This document shows, piece by piece, positions 47,351-55,957 of a DNA stretch of 64,000 bases. A program made the position numbers and the translations under genes. Within the stretch, counting starts at the first letter, position 1. Every line of letters starts with the position of its first letter. The notes beneath the pieces are model-generated. The model saw only the letters and a list, made by a program, of their open reading frames with translations, was not told where the DNA came from and made no database searches. This DNA comes from Ancylomarina subtilis (lineage in GTDB: Bacteria > Bacteroidota > Bacteroidia > Bacteroidales > Marinifilaceae). The stretch is taken from NCBI RefSeq assembly GCF_004217115.1, contig NZ_SHKN01000001.1, positions 1,863,781-1,927,780 of the forward strand. Direction: 5' to 3'.

Positions 47351-47373
47351 CTATTTAAACATATAAAATAGCA

Positions 47374-47958
47374 TTATAAATTCTCGAAACGCGTTTCTAT
47401 TAATTCCCAATTAATCAGTTCCCAGAAATTTTCAATATACTTTGGCCTTGCATTTTGAGTATCTAAATAATAGGCATGCTCCCAGACGTCAAGAGTCATA
47501 ATTGGTACCAAATCGTCGCATAGAGGATTAGCAGCATTGGCTGTTTGCACGATTCGCAGTTTATTCTTTTTATCAGCAACCAACCACACCCAGCCAGAAC
47601 CAAAGAGCGTTGCCCCCGCCTTTGAAAACTCGGCTTTAAAATTTTCAAACGAACCAAAGGTATAAACTAAAGCATCATACAATTTACCTCGAGGTTTTCC
47701 TCCACCACGTGGTTTAAAAGCCATAAAATAAAACGTGTGGTTATAAACTTGAGCCGCATTATTAAAAATGCCTCCATCCGATTTCGTAATTATATCAACG
47801 AGATCAGCATCTTCGAATGAAGTGCCCTCAATCAAGTTATTTAAATTATTCACATAGGCTTGATGGTGTTTTCCGTAATGAAATTCAAGAGTCCGTTCGG
47901 AGATAAAAGGCTCTAATGCATCTAATGCATAAGGTAATTTAGGAAGTTCATGTTTCAT
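47374..47958 (-). CDS. sodB: Superoxide dismutase, Fe type
   Basis: Starting at the ATG at 47958 ([17 protein letters not shown]), the protein is 194 residues; an in-frame ATG at 47979 is possible but less family-like. Metal ligands are His27, His74, Asp157 and His161, equal to E. coli SodB positions 26, 73, 156 and 160. The second-shell Gln is in the Fe-SOD place, Gln70 in NNAAQVYNHTF, and the late segment reads TANAANPL with no Gln, as in Fe enzymes. It turns superoxide into oxygen and hydrogen peroxide in the cytoplasm. A Mn-type SOD gene lies just upstream on the same strand, but a terminator separates them. Confidence 0.94.
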   Translation of the reverse strand: MKHELPKLPYALDALEPFISERTLEFHYGKHHQAYVNNLNNLIEGTSFEDADLVDIITKSDGGIFNNAAQVYNHTFYFMAFKPRGGGKPRGKLYDALVYTFGSFENFKAEFSKAGATLFGSGWVWLVADKKNKLRIVQTANAANPLCDDLVPIMTLDVWEHAYYLDTQNARPKYIENFWELINWELIETRFENL

Positions 47959-48008
47959 AATTTTGTTTATTTGATTCACTCTAATTTCGCCAAAAAGATC
48001 GAATCAGC

Positions 48009-48049
48009 AAAAAAAAAGATCGACCTCCGAATAAATCCGAAAGTCGATC
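48009..48049 (-). terminator. Terminator of the Mn-type SOD gene
   Basis: Minus-strand stem GATCGAC / GTCGATC with an 18-base loop, followed by nine T. Confidence 0.8.
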
Positions 48050-48076
48050 CCAAAATCAAAAAAACAATAAACAAAA

Positions 48077-48679
48077 CTAATCCTGAAAGCGCTTGAACGC
48101 TTCCTCCCAATTAACAACTTCAAAAAATTCTGAAATGTAATCGGGCCTTCTATTTTGAAACTTCAAATAGTAAGCATGTTCCCAAACGTCCAATGCTAAA
48201 ATTGGCGTTCCTTTTACTTCTGCATCATCCATCAATGGATTATCCTGATTGGGTGTAGAGCAAATTTTCAAACTACCGTCCGATAGTTTTACCAACCATG
48301 CCCAACCCGAACCAAAACGTGTTGCAGCTGCTTTAGAAAATTCATCTTTAAACTGTTCAAAACTGCCAAAGTTATCTTCTATAGCTTTTAATAATATCCC
48401 TGAGGGTTTTCCACCTCCGTTAGGTGACATCAATTTCCAAAACAAATCGTGATTATAATAACCACCTCCGTTATTTCTAACAGCTGCAGTGTGCTTTGAG
48501 ACACTCGCAAGAATTTCCCCGATACATTTTCCATCGAGATCAGTACCGTTAAGTGCTGCGTTTAAATTATTCGTATAACCAGCGTGATGCTTTGAATGGT
48601 GAATCTCCATAGTTCTTGCATCAATATGTGGCTCTAAAGCATCATATGCATATGGTAATTTAGGTAATTCAAAACTCAT
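48077..48679 (-). CDS. sodA: Superoxide dismutase, Mn type (or cambialistic)
   Basis: This 200-residue enzyme has metal ligands His27, His77, Asp164 and His168. In contrast to its neighbour, the segment before the second His reads NNGGGYYNH (Gly73 where the Fe enzyme has Gln), and the second-shell Gln comes from the later segment STPNQDNPL (Gln145). That is the Mn-SOD arrangement, and the flanking phrases '[10 protein letters not shown]' and '[21 protein letters not shown]' resemble Bacillus SodA. The actual metal cannot be proved from sequence; some such enzymes use either metal. It has its own promoter and terminator, so it can be controlled apart from the Fe-SOD. Confidence 0.92.
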   Translation of the reverse strand: MSFELPKLPYAYDALEPHIDARTMEIHHSKHHAGYTNNLNAALNGTDLDGKCIGEILASVSKHTAAVRNNGGGYYNHDLFWKLMSPNGGGKPSGILLKAIEDNFGSFEQFKDEFSKAAATRFGSGWAWLVKLSDGSLKICSTPNQDNPLMDDAEVKGTPILALDVWEHAYYLKFQNRRPDYISEFFEVVNWEEAFKRFQD

Positions 48680-48749
48680 ATATAACCGTTTTAATCCGTT
48701 AAATTAAACTATTAAAAACACTATCTTTATTTAATCTTGTTTTCAATAA

Positions 48750-48781
48750 CAAATCTATACTATAATTAAAACTCTTCCAAA
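48750..48781 (-). promoter_or_regulatory. Complete Bacteroidota promoter for the Mn-type SOD gene
   Basis: On the minus strand TTTG (48778-48781), a 20-base spacer, then TAGATTTG (48750-48757), matching -33 TTTG and -7 TAnnTTTG. The leader would be about 65 bases. Confidence 0.65.
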
Positions 48782-48938
48782 TATTTTAAGACTTATTTGT
48801 CTTTTATTTAAAAAATTCTTTAACTCAAAACCTTCAAACTTTTTTTATCCTTTTTATTAGAAGAAACTTAAGCTAAATTTCAGCATCTAAACACTTATTT
48901 CTTCATGACAATTCTGTAATTTCGTGCCCAATTAAATA

Positions 48939-50255
48939 TTGAAAAACAGACAAGTGAATAAGAAAATATTAGATATCGCACTTCCTAATATCATTAGTAA
49001 CATCACCATTCCTCTTTTGGGAATCGTCGATTTGGCCCTGATGGGACACTTGGGCGAAGTCGATTTTATAGGAGGAATAGCTCTGGGTGGAACAATTTTC
49101 AATTTTCTATACTGGGGTTTCGCCTTCCTTCGGATGGGAACCAGCGGCATTACAGCTCAGGCTTATGGTGCACGCAACCTGAACGAAAGTATCCTTTCAC
49201 TGGGAAGAGCATTGCTTGTTGCTGCTGCCGGAAGTATTCTCATATTGTTGCTTCAAAAACCTATCGCCTTATTAAGTTTCAATTATATCGACTCCGAAGC
49301 TTCTGTTGAAAACATAGCCCTTTCCTATTATAATATTCGGATTTGGGCAGCTCCTGCAACCATCTCCTTATACGCCCTAACGGGGTGGTTTATTGGCATG
49401 CAGAACTCCAAAATTCCGATGACAATAGCCATTATCTGTAATATAATCAACATCAGTCTATCCGCTTTTTTTGTATATGGCTTGAATCTTGATGCAAGAG
49501 GTGTGGCTCTGGGAACTGTGATTGCCCAATATTGTGGCCTTATTTTGGCATCCTATTTTATATGGAAATACTACCGAAGACTATTTAAGTACTGGACAAA
49601 TAAAGGTCTATTGAAAATAGCTGAACTGAAACACTTTGTGTTGATAAATAAAGACATCTTTATTCGTACACTCTGTATCATTTTTGTATTTACTTTTTTC
49701 ACTACAGAATCGGCAAGTAGCAATAAAACCATACTCGCGGTAAATTCTCTTTTGTTACAGTTTCTCTTTATCTTCTCTTATCTGATGGATGGTTTTGCTT
49801 ATGCAGCGGAAGCGCTTGTAGGCCGGTTTGTTGGAGCACAAAACCGCAAAAACCTAATTACGACTATTCGGTACTTATTTATTTGGGGAACAGGAATAAG
49901 TCTTGTATTTACATTCATTTATGCCTTGGGTGGGAACTGGATTCTCAGCATGCTTACCAATAACTCAGAAACCATTCATGCAGCAAGTCCCTATCTGAAG
50001 TGGCTAATTCTACTTCCTATTTTAAGTTTTGCATCATTCCTCTACGACGGAATTTATATTGGTGCCACGGCCTCGGTGTATATGCGAAAAACCATGATGG
50101 CTGCGACACTCCTTGTTTTCATCCCCGTTTATTTCGGCTTGAAAGATATTCTTTTAAATCATGGTCTATGGATTGCCATGTTATCTTTCATGCTATCGAG
50201 AGGCTTGTTCCAGGCTTTTTATTTTAAGAAAGCCATCCTGATAAAATTTAAATAA
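48939..50255 (+). CDS. MATE family multidrug/organic cation exporter
   Basis: The 438-residue protein has about 12 hydrophobic segments and MATE signatures: 'KILDIALPNIISNITIPLLGIVDLALMGHLGEVDFIGGIALGGTIFNFLYWGFAFLRMGTSGITAQAYGARN', and the repeat-half motif 'FSYLMDGFAYAAEALVGRFVGAQN'. MATE proteins of this DinF-like type export organic cations or drugs using Na+ or H+; with a Na+-pumping Nqr in the genome, Na+ coupling is plausible but unproven. There is no ATG in the first part: the frame opens with TTG at 48939 or GTG at 48954. Either keeps the first helix. It converges on the next gene with only 15 bases between and no clear terminator. Confidence 0.92.
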   Translation: MKNRQVNKKILDIALPNIISNITIPLLGIVDLALMGHLGEVDFIGGIALGGTIFNFLYWGFAFLRMGTSGITAQAYGARNLNESILSLGRALLVAAAGSILILLLQKPIALLSFNYIDSEASVENIALSYYNIRIWAAPATISLYALTGWFIGMQNSKIPMTIAIICNIINISLSAFFVYGLNLDARGVALGTVIAQYCGLILASYFIWKYYRRLFKYWTNKGLLKIAELKHFVLINKDIFIRTLCIIFVFTFFTTESASSNKTILAVNSLLLQFLFIFSYLMDGFAYAAEALVGRFVGAQNRKNLITTIRYLFIWGTGISLVFTFIYALGGNWILSMLTNNSETIHAASPYLKWLILLPILSFASFLYDGIYIGATASVYMRKTMMAATLLVFIPVYFGLKDILLNHGLWIAMLSFMLSRGLFQAFYFKKAILIKFK

Positions 50256-50270
50256 ACGCCATTGTTTCAC

Positions 50271-50972
50271 TTAGCTTTTTAATAATTGAAACTGATACAA
50301 TTTCACCAACAAATCTTCCAGGACTTCGGTGATAGTATTAATTTCCTGATCATCTATACTTAGGTTGTCAGTCGCATTTTCGAGTTTCCCGGCTACATAC
50401 GAAAGTTGAATCAAATCGGTATTCGATTCCAAACAAGCATACAGAACAGCAGCTCCATCTGAACTGATCACCTCAGGGTAATTTTTGATGTAAATCTCAC
50501 CAATTTGAAACAGATTGGCAGGAATGGTATTGCACGTCATCCCGCTAACTTTTCGGAATGAGGTCAGAATTTCAGAATAATCCGAGGAATTCTCAAGAAT
50601 TCCATGATTAAACGGATGCTCACTCTTCGAAATCAAATCAATATCAAAAAATGATTGAAAGCCGGAATCAATAGAGAAGCCCATATCACCAAAATAATCA
50701 TCGATAACATTCACTAAGCTCCCAACCTCAGATTTATCATTTAAAGAAAATGACCGCCCAATATGAATAACCAAATCGTAGTTTTTACGCTGGATAGCTT
50801 TATTCAACCAATGGCTAACAATACTGCCGCCATAGCCCGATATTAAAATATCAAATTCATTTTCAGCCAATTGAAAACGGGCATAGTTTTTCCCATAATT
50901 ATCAATCAATTGAAGTTGACTAATGAATTTTTGTAAGGAGATAAAAGTGGGACTGACAATTAAAATATCCAT
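50271..50972 (-). CDS. Futalosine hydrolase-like nucleoside phosphorylase superfamily protein (divergent)
   Basis: The 233-residue protein has the fold pattern of the PNP/MTAN superfamily and most resembles futalosine hydrolase (MqnB): 'FDILISGYGGSIVSHWLNKAI', 'YDLVIHIGRSFSLNDKSEVGSLVNVIDDYFGDMGFSID', 'GMTCNTIPAN', and 'EVISSDGAAVLYACLESNTDLIQLSYVAGKLE'. MqnB releases hypoxanthine from futalosine in the alternative menaquinone pathway. Two normally key spots differ: the catalytic 'MEGAA' motif reads SDGAA, and the later Asp/Asn (IS-N/D) is replaced by Tyr-Val. It may therefore have changed or lost activity. No other mqn gene is in the window. Family level is fairly sure, function is not. Confidence 0.6.
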   Translation of the reverse strand: MDILIVSPTFISLQKFISQLQLIDNYGKNYARFQLAENEFDILISGYGGSIVSHWLNKAIQRKNYDLVIHIGRSFSLNDKSEVGSLVNVIDDYFGDMGFSIDSGFQSFFDIDLISKSEHPFNHGILENSSDYSEILTSFRKVSGMTCNTIPANLFQIGEIYIKNYPEVISSDGAAVLYACLESNTDLIQLSYVAGKLENATDNLSIDDQEINTITEVLEDLLVKLYQFQLLKS

Positions 50973-51009
50973 AGATGCAAGTACTTAGCAAAAACAAAGC
51001 TGACCTAAA

Positions 51010-51043
51010 TTTGCTCAATCGACAAAAAATATACTTAAATTTG
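51010..51043 (+). promoter_or_regulatory. Bacteroidota promoter for folE
   Basis: TTTG (51010-51013), a 22-base spacer, then TAAATTTG (51036-51043), in the -33/-7 arrangement. The leader to the folE ATG would be about 80 bases. A second TAAATTTG at 51006-51013 overlaps the -33 box. Confidence 0.55.
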
Positions 51044-51130
51044 CAAGCTTAAGCTATAAATTGATACCTCGAATTGAAAAGGGAATCAATTGATTTTATC
51101 TAACGACTGTATTTAAACACAAATTATAAG

Positions 51131-51757
51131 ATGGAATTTTCAATTAACGGAACAGAAAATAAAGGTTTCACAAAAATAGAAAAATTCAACCAGGAAACGA
51201 CTGAGGAACTCATGTTTCACTACAAAAAAGTATTGGAACTACTGGGCGAAGATGTGGAGCGAGAGGGACTTGAAAAAACCCCGTTAAGAGTCGCTAAAGC
51301 GATGCAATTTCTAACTCAGGGTTACCATGTTAAACCTGAAGAAATTTTACAATCGGCAATGTTTAAAGAAGATTATCGCCAAATGGTAATCGTTAAGGAT
51401 ATTGAAGTTTATTCGATGTGTGAACATCATATGCTCCCTTTTGTAGGTCGTGCGCATGTTGCTTACATTCCTGATGGCACCATTACCGGACTAAGTAAGA
51501 TTGCTCGTGTGGTAGATGCCTTTGCACGTCGTTTACAAGTGCAGGAAAGACTAACAACTCAAATTAAAGATTGTATTCAGGATACGCTTAAACCTCTTGG
51601 TGTGGCTGTCGTTATTGAAGCACAGCACATGTGTATGTCGATGCGTGGAGTTCAAAAACAAAATGCAATTACAACGACTTCTGATTTTACCGGAGCTTTC
51701 GAAAAAGTCGCTACACGCGAAGAATTCATTCGACTGATCTCTGCAAAAACTATATAA
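51131..51757 (+). CDS. folE: GTP cyclohydrolase I
   Basis: The 208-residue enzyme matches FolE throughout: '[34 protein letters not shown]', the zinc ligands Cys and His in '[23 protein letters not shown]', '[25 protein letters not shown]', the third ligand Cys in '[17 protein letters not shown]', and '[10 protein letters not shown]'. It converts GTP to 7,8-dihydroneopterin triphosphate, the first step of tetrahydrofolate synthesis and also a source for queuosine-type deazapurines. It is followed 45 bases later by fabD with no terminator between, so the two may share a transcript. Confidence 0.97.
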   Translation: MEFSINGTENKGFTKIEKFNQETTEELMFHYKKVLELLGEDVEREGLEKTPLRVAKAMQFLTQGYHVKPEEILQSAMFKEDYRQMVIVKDIEVYSMCEHHMLPFVGRAHVAYIPDGTITGLSKIARVVDAFARRLQVQERLTTQIKDCIQDTLKPLGVAVVIEAQHMCMSMRGVQKQNAITTTSDFTGAFEKVATREEFIRLISAKTI

Positions 51758-51802
51758 ATTACTAATTAACGGTTGATAACTATCAATCACTAATTGAAAG
51801 CT

Positions 51803-52693
51803 ATGAAAGCATATGTATTCCCTGGGCAAGGAGCCCAATTTGTTGGTATGGGTAAGGACCTGTACGAAAACTCTGAGCTAGGTAAAGAATTATTTGATAA
51901 AGCCAACGAAATTCTTGGTTTCAATATTACTGAGCTGATGTTCAATGGTACCGATGAAGATTTAAGACAAACTAAGGTTACACAGCCTGCTATCTTTCTT
52001 CACTCAGTTATTTTAGCTAAAACTTTAGGTGACGATTTCAAACCTGAAATGGTTGCAGGTCACTCTTTAGGTGAATTCTCAGCATTGGTCGCCAATGGTG
52101 CTCTTTCTTTCGAAGATGGATTAAGATTGGTTTCTCAACGTGCTATGGCTATGCAAAAAGCTTGCGAAGTTGAGCCTTCAACAATGGCTGCTATCATCGG
52201 TCTTGACGACGATACTGTAGAAAGAATCTGTGCTGAAATCGAAGAAATTGTTGTTCCTGCAAACTTCAATTGCCCTGGTCAATTGGTAATTTCTGGTAGC
52301 ATGAAAGGTATCGAAATTGCATGTGAGAAATTAAAAGAAGCGGGTGCTAAGCGTGCTTTGCCTCTAAAGGTTGGTGGTGCATTCCATTCTCCACTGATGG
52401 AGCCTGCACGTGTTGAGCTTGAAGAAGCAATCAAAAACACAACTTTCTCGACTCCAACTTGCCCAGTTTACCAAAACGTAAACGCCAAGCCTGTTAGTGA
52501 TCCTGAAGAGATCAAGAAGAATCTTGTGGCACAATTAACAGCTCCTGTTCGCTTTACTCAAACAATGGTTAACATGATTGCTGATGGTGCTAGCTCATTC
52601 ACTGAAGTTGGTCCTGGTAAGGTTATCCAAGGTTTAGTTAAGAAAGTAGACCGTAAAATGGAAACAGCTGGTGTCGATTCATACCAAGCATAA
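51803..52693 (+). CDS. fabD: Malonyl-CoA:ACP transacylase
   Basis: I start at the ATG at 51803 (MKAYVFPGQGAQFVGMGKDLY), 296 residues; an upstream in-frame TTG at 51794 adds three residues and is less likely. FabD motifs are complete: 'FPGQGAQ' at the start, the nucleophile Ser in 'VAGHSLGEFSALVANGAL', the Arg in 'VSQRAMAMQ', the His in 'VGGAFHSPLMEPA', and the ending 'FTEVGPGKVIQGLVKK'. It loads malonyl units onto acyl carrier protein for fatty-acid synthesis. No other fab genes are adjacent, which is common in Bacteroidota. Confidence 0.97.
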   Translation: MKAYVFPGQGAQFVGMGKDLYENSELGKELFDKANEILGFNITELMFNGTDEDLRQTKVTQPAIFLHSVILAKTLGDDFKPEMVAGHSLGEFSALVANGALSFEDGLRLVSQRAMAMQKACEVEPSTMAAIIGLDDDTVERICAEIEEIVVPANFNCPGQLVISGSMKGIEIACEKLKEAGAKRALPLKVGGAFHSPLMEPARVELEEAIKNTTFSTPTCPVYQNVNAKPVSDPEEIKKNLVAQLTAPVRFTQTMVNMIADGASSFTEVGPGKVIQGLVKKVDRKMETAGVDSYQA

Positions 52694-52730
52694 GCCCAAA
52701 TAAATACTGATCTTAATGATCAGAAAACAA

Positions 52731-52763
52731 AAAGAGATCTCGATTAATCGAGATCTCTTTTTT
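52731..52763. terminator. Bidirectional terminator between fabD and the PPDK_N-type gene
   Basis: A perfect 30-base palindrome with arms AAAGAGATCTCGA and TCGAGATCTCTTT, followed by T, between convergent genes. Confidence 0.93.
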
Positions 52764-52783
52764 ATTAGACGTAGTTGTAAAAA

Positions 52784-55759
52784 CTATTTAAAGCTAATGA
52801 CAGAAATCTGTTTTTTGCCATCCATCAAAATTTCTAAAGGTTTTGCAAAACGAACATGTTTAAAGTAGTGAACATGTTCAACAAGCTCTTGTTGATTCAA
52901 AATATCTTCATTTACAAAGCTGGTTGCTAAATTTGATTTTACAGAGAAATAGCCAACATTCATCGATGTGACGTTATGGAAAAAATGCGATCCCAATGAA
53001 GCATCCAGAGGAAAATCTTCAAGCCCCTGCTCAACAATCACCTTGGCATTCGAAATCTGTGACCAAAGCACTGGAATTCCTGTAAATCGATCTTTGGTTC
53101 CCCATCTTCCTGGACCAATAAGGACATACTCTCTATCCTGCTCCTTCATTTTTTGATTCAATAAAGCCATTTCCTCAGCCATCTCTTCGGTTTTGGTTCT
53201 GTCAAATTTACTCACATCCATAAAGATAACATCACGAACATGATCAATTTTACCATTCCCCATTCCTTTATCAGCCAAGAGAACTAACTTATCCTTATCA
53301 ACTTTTGACATATCAATCTCAACACTCATCTCCTGACGAATAAGAGGCTTAATCTGTAACAAATTGAAGGTTGGTAAGCCATTCTTTCCTTTTGAAAGAT
53401 CAACAGCAAATTCAATTTCAACCGGTGCCCCCATGGCTTGTTTAAAGATATTCAGAAGAATACTTAAGGTTTGAGCCAATGGCATCTGGCTGTATTTCAG
53501 GATATTTGCAAAATCGACAACGCGAGGACCTCGCAAGTTCAAATCAGGCTCGATCCTATCATTACGTCCGTCGTAAACTGAAGCACAATGCAGTAAGTTG
53601 CCATCCTTTTCAGCGACTGCCAAATCATATTTATGAGTAGCTGCGTCCTCACCATCTTCAAGCAAATTCAACTGATCAGATTCCATATTTATGGCATAGA
53701 AATAATTCTGTGAATCCTTCACCTGATCTTCGATAGATGCCAATTGTAATTTTGGGTGCTCAGGACAAAAACGATGGGTTTTCTCTCCTCCAACCACATA
53801 TTTACCCAAGCCTAATCCAAGCACGGCAAAACCATCCTCAGGTTTCATATACGAGAATGGATAATAATTGTAGGATTGGGCTACCCCACTAATATTAGGA
53901 TAAAACTTACCATTGTATTCCTGACCAACCACTTCTTGCAAAATAACGGCCATCTTTTCTTCTTCGATTTTATAATCAACTGCAGAAAAATATGCTTTAG
54001 CCTCGGGGGTGAAAATTGAAGAGTAAACCAGCTTAATAGCCGTTACCAAGTGTTCAAATCTCACCTCAAAATCCTCGTGATTATTAGGCAACAAATAAGT
54101 TGCGTACACACCAGCAAATGGCTGCATCAGTGAATCTTCGAATAAACCTGAGGAACGAACCGCAAGGGGCATATCCATTTTTTCAAGATAAAGACGCAAT
54201 TTTTTTCGAAGTTTTTCCGGCAACTGTGCATCCAAAAACTGTTTCTTTATTTCATCGTAGTTTTTCTCGTTATATATTTTATCCAAAAGATTATTGGCCT
54301 CTAAAAAATTATCGTATTCATCAACACCAATAATCGCTGTTCGTGGAATTGTAATATTAATGTCTTTGATCAGCTTCTGAAAACTAATATTTTCAGTAAA
54401 ATTACTCAAGAAAGCTAATCCACGACCTTTTCCTCCAACCGAACCTCTACCAAGGCGAATAACATAGTGATTCGAATTAGCCAAACTAGGTCTGAACTTG
54501 ATAATTCGCCCCCGAAGTTGTTTCAATCGAGATGCTTCAAACACGTCCAAACAGAACTGGCGCAATTCACGAACCGTTTTAAAGTCGGAAATTTGATAAC
54601 GGCGAAGTTTTTTAGCAATATTAATTTCCCCACGAGCCATCAACCAGGTTGAAATCCCATTTCTTTTTGAATGAAAAAGTAAAGACTCATCCGGAATGTA
54701 TTTCAACTTTTCCTCAAAGTCTTCAAGCGATTTAGCCATTGCGACTTGTGTTCCACTCTGATTTCTAAAAACAAAATCGCCAAAGCCTAATTTTAGATGA
54801 ATAAAGTTAAATATATCCAGTGCCAAAGTATCGCTGTTTTTATTGATAAAATCAGCATTTACCTGAAAGGCTCGCATGGCATTATCGGTATCGTGCGATT
54901 GCATCACACAAGGAATTCTCAAATGTTTATCCTGCACGTAGGAAATCAAATCCACACCAGCATCATCATTTAACTTACCGTCTCTGGCAAAACGAACATC
55001 GGAAATCACACAAAGTAAGTTCTCGAGATATTTGTCGACAATCTCAACAGCATCCTCATAACTACTTACCAGAATGACCTTAGGACGAGCCCGCATTTTT
55101 AAAATCTTATGCATTTCGTCAATATCATCTTCATCAGAAATAACCTTCTGAGTCTGAGTCATAACCGAGGTGTACAACAAAGGTAGATATCGTGAATAAT
55201 ATTTGACTGAATCTTCAACCAAAAGCATCACACGCACATCACCAATCTTACAGTCAGGGGCAAGGTTCATTTTGTCCTCAATGTATTTTGTCATGGCCAT
55301 GAAGATCTTAGTTGATCCATTCCAGACAAATACCCTTTCGATATTATTTTTAATTTTATCAGCGGCCTTATCAAAATAAGCCAAATCGCTGTTGTTATTC
55401 ACAAGAACCAATACAGGCAGATCAGGCTGCTTCTTTTTAATTTCCTGGCTTAACTCCAAAGGAGATTCCTTATCGAGTCCAGCCATCAGAATAACAATAT
55501 CAAAGTTACGCTCATCCATTGCCTGAAGCGCTTCTTCGTTGGTGGCCACACTTGTAAATCGTGGTGCTGTATATAAATTCAACTGTAGATATTCCCCAAC
55601 AATTTTATCAGAGAACTGCCCTTCTCTAACAATGGTATAAGCATCGTAATACGTTGCAACAAGAAGAATCTCTTTAACCTTAAAAGGCATCAACTCCTGA
55701 AATATATCTCTGTCGTTCTTCTTCCGTTTATAAATTTTCGAAATCGCAATTTCTTCCAT
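52784..55759 (-). CDS. REC-REC-PEP/pyruvate-binding domain (PPDK_N) protein of unknown function
   Basis: I prefer the ATG at 55759 (MEEIAISKIYKRKK), 991 residues; an in-frame start at 55819 is possible. Residues about 27-155 look like a receiver domain that has lost its phospho-acceptor Asp (strand 3 ends FDIVILMAG). Residues about 173-330 look like a second receiver with acidic LLVEDS, an Asp in ISDVRF near 255 and a Lys in INK near 305. From about 440 to 810 comes an ATP-grasp-type PEP/pyruvate-binding region ('GSVGGKGRGLAFLSNF', 'PLAVRSSGLFEDSLMQPFAGVY', 'EFAVDLSKGKNG', 'LLQIKPLIRQE'). The tail has 'IGPGRWGTKDRFTGIPVLWSQI' and 'GSHFFHNVTS'. The phosphohistidine swivel domain and PEP barrel of real PEP synthases are absent, so it is no ordinary PEP synthase. 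Confidence 0.85.
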   Translation of the reverse strand: MEEIAISKIYKRKKNDRDIFQELMPFKVKEILLVATYYDAYTIVREGQFSDKIVGEYLQLNLYTAPRFTSVATNEEALQAMDERNFDIVILMAGLDKESPLELSQEIKKKQPDLPVLVLVNNNSDLAYFDKAADKIKNNIERVFVWNGSTKIFMAMTKYIEDKMNLAPDCKIGDVRVMLLVEDSVKYYSRYLPLLYTSVMTQTQKVISDEDDIDEMHKILKMRARPKVILVSSYEDAVEIVDKYLENLLCVISDVRFARDGKLNDDAGVDLISYVQDKHLRIPCVMQSHDTDNAMRAFQVNADFINKNSDTLALDIFNFIHLKLGFGDFVFRNQSGTQVAMAKSLEDFEEKLKYIPDESLLFHSKRNGISTWLMARGEINIAKKLRRYQISDFKTVRELRQFCLDVFEASRLKQLRGRIIKFRPSLANSNHYVIRLGRGSVGGKGRGLAFLSNFTENISFQKLIKDINITIPRTAIIGVDEYDNFLEANNLLDKIYNEKNYDEIKKQFLDAQLPEKLRKKLRLYLEKMDMPLAVRSSGLFEDSLMQPFAGVYATYLLPNNHEDFEVRFEHLVTAIKLVYSSIFTPEAKAYFSAVDYKIEEEKMAVILQEVVGQEYNGKFYPNISGVAQSYNYYPFSYMKPEDGFAVLGLGLGKYVVGGEKTHRFCPEHPKLQLASIEDQVKDSQNYFYAINMESDQLNLLEDGEDAATHKYDLAVAEKDGNLLHCASVYDGRNDRIEPDLNLRGPRVVDFANILKYSQMPLAQTLSILLNIFKQAMGAPVEIEFAVDLSKGKNGLPTFNLLQIKPLIRQEMSVEIDMSKVDKDKLVLLADKGMGNGKIDHVRDVIFMDVSKFDRTKTEEMAEEMALLNQKMKEQDREYVLIGPGRWGTKDRFTGIPVLWSQISNAKVIVEQGLEDFPLDASLGSHFFHNVTSMNVGYFSVKSNLATSFVNEDILNQQELVEHVHYFKHVRFAKPLEILMDGKKQISVISFK

Positions 55760-55901
55760 CTTACTTCTATGTTTGTGTTTAACGGATGAAAGTAATAAAC
55801 AATTAACAATTGATAACAAGGATTGTGCTATAAATAAGGCTTTACAAGCAAAATGATTCTAATTTTAGACTTCAAATTCCAAAAAATGAACCTATTAAAA
55901 C

Positions 55902-55937
55902 AAAAAAATCCTGTCTGATATGAAATCAAACAGGATT
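55902..55937 (-). terminator. Terminator of the korAB operon
   Basis: Minus-strand stem AATCCTGT / ACAGGATT with an inner TGAT / ATCA pairing, followed by seven T. Confidence 0.82.
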
Positions 55938-55957
55938 ATATATTTCAGTAAATTGAA

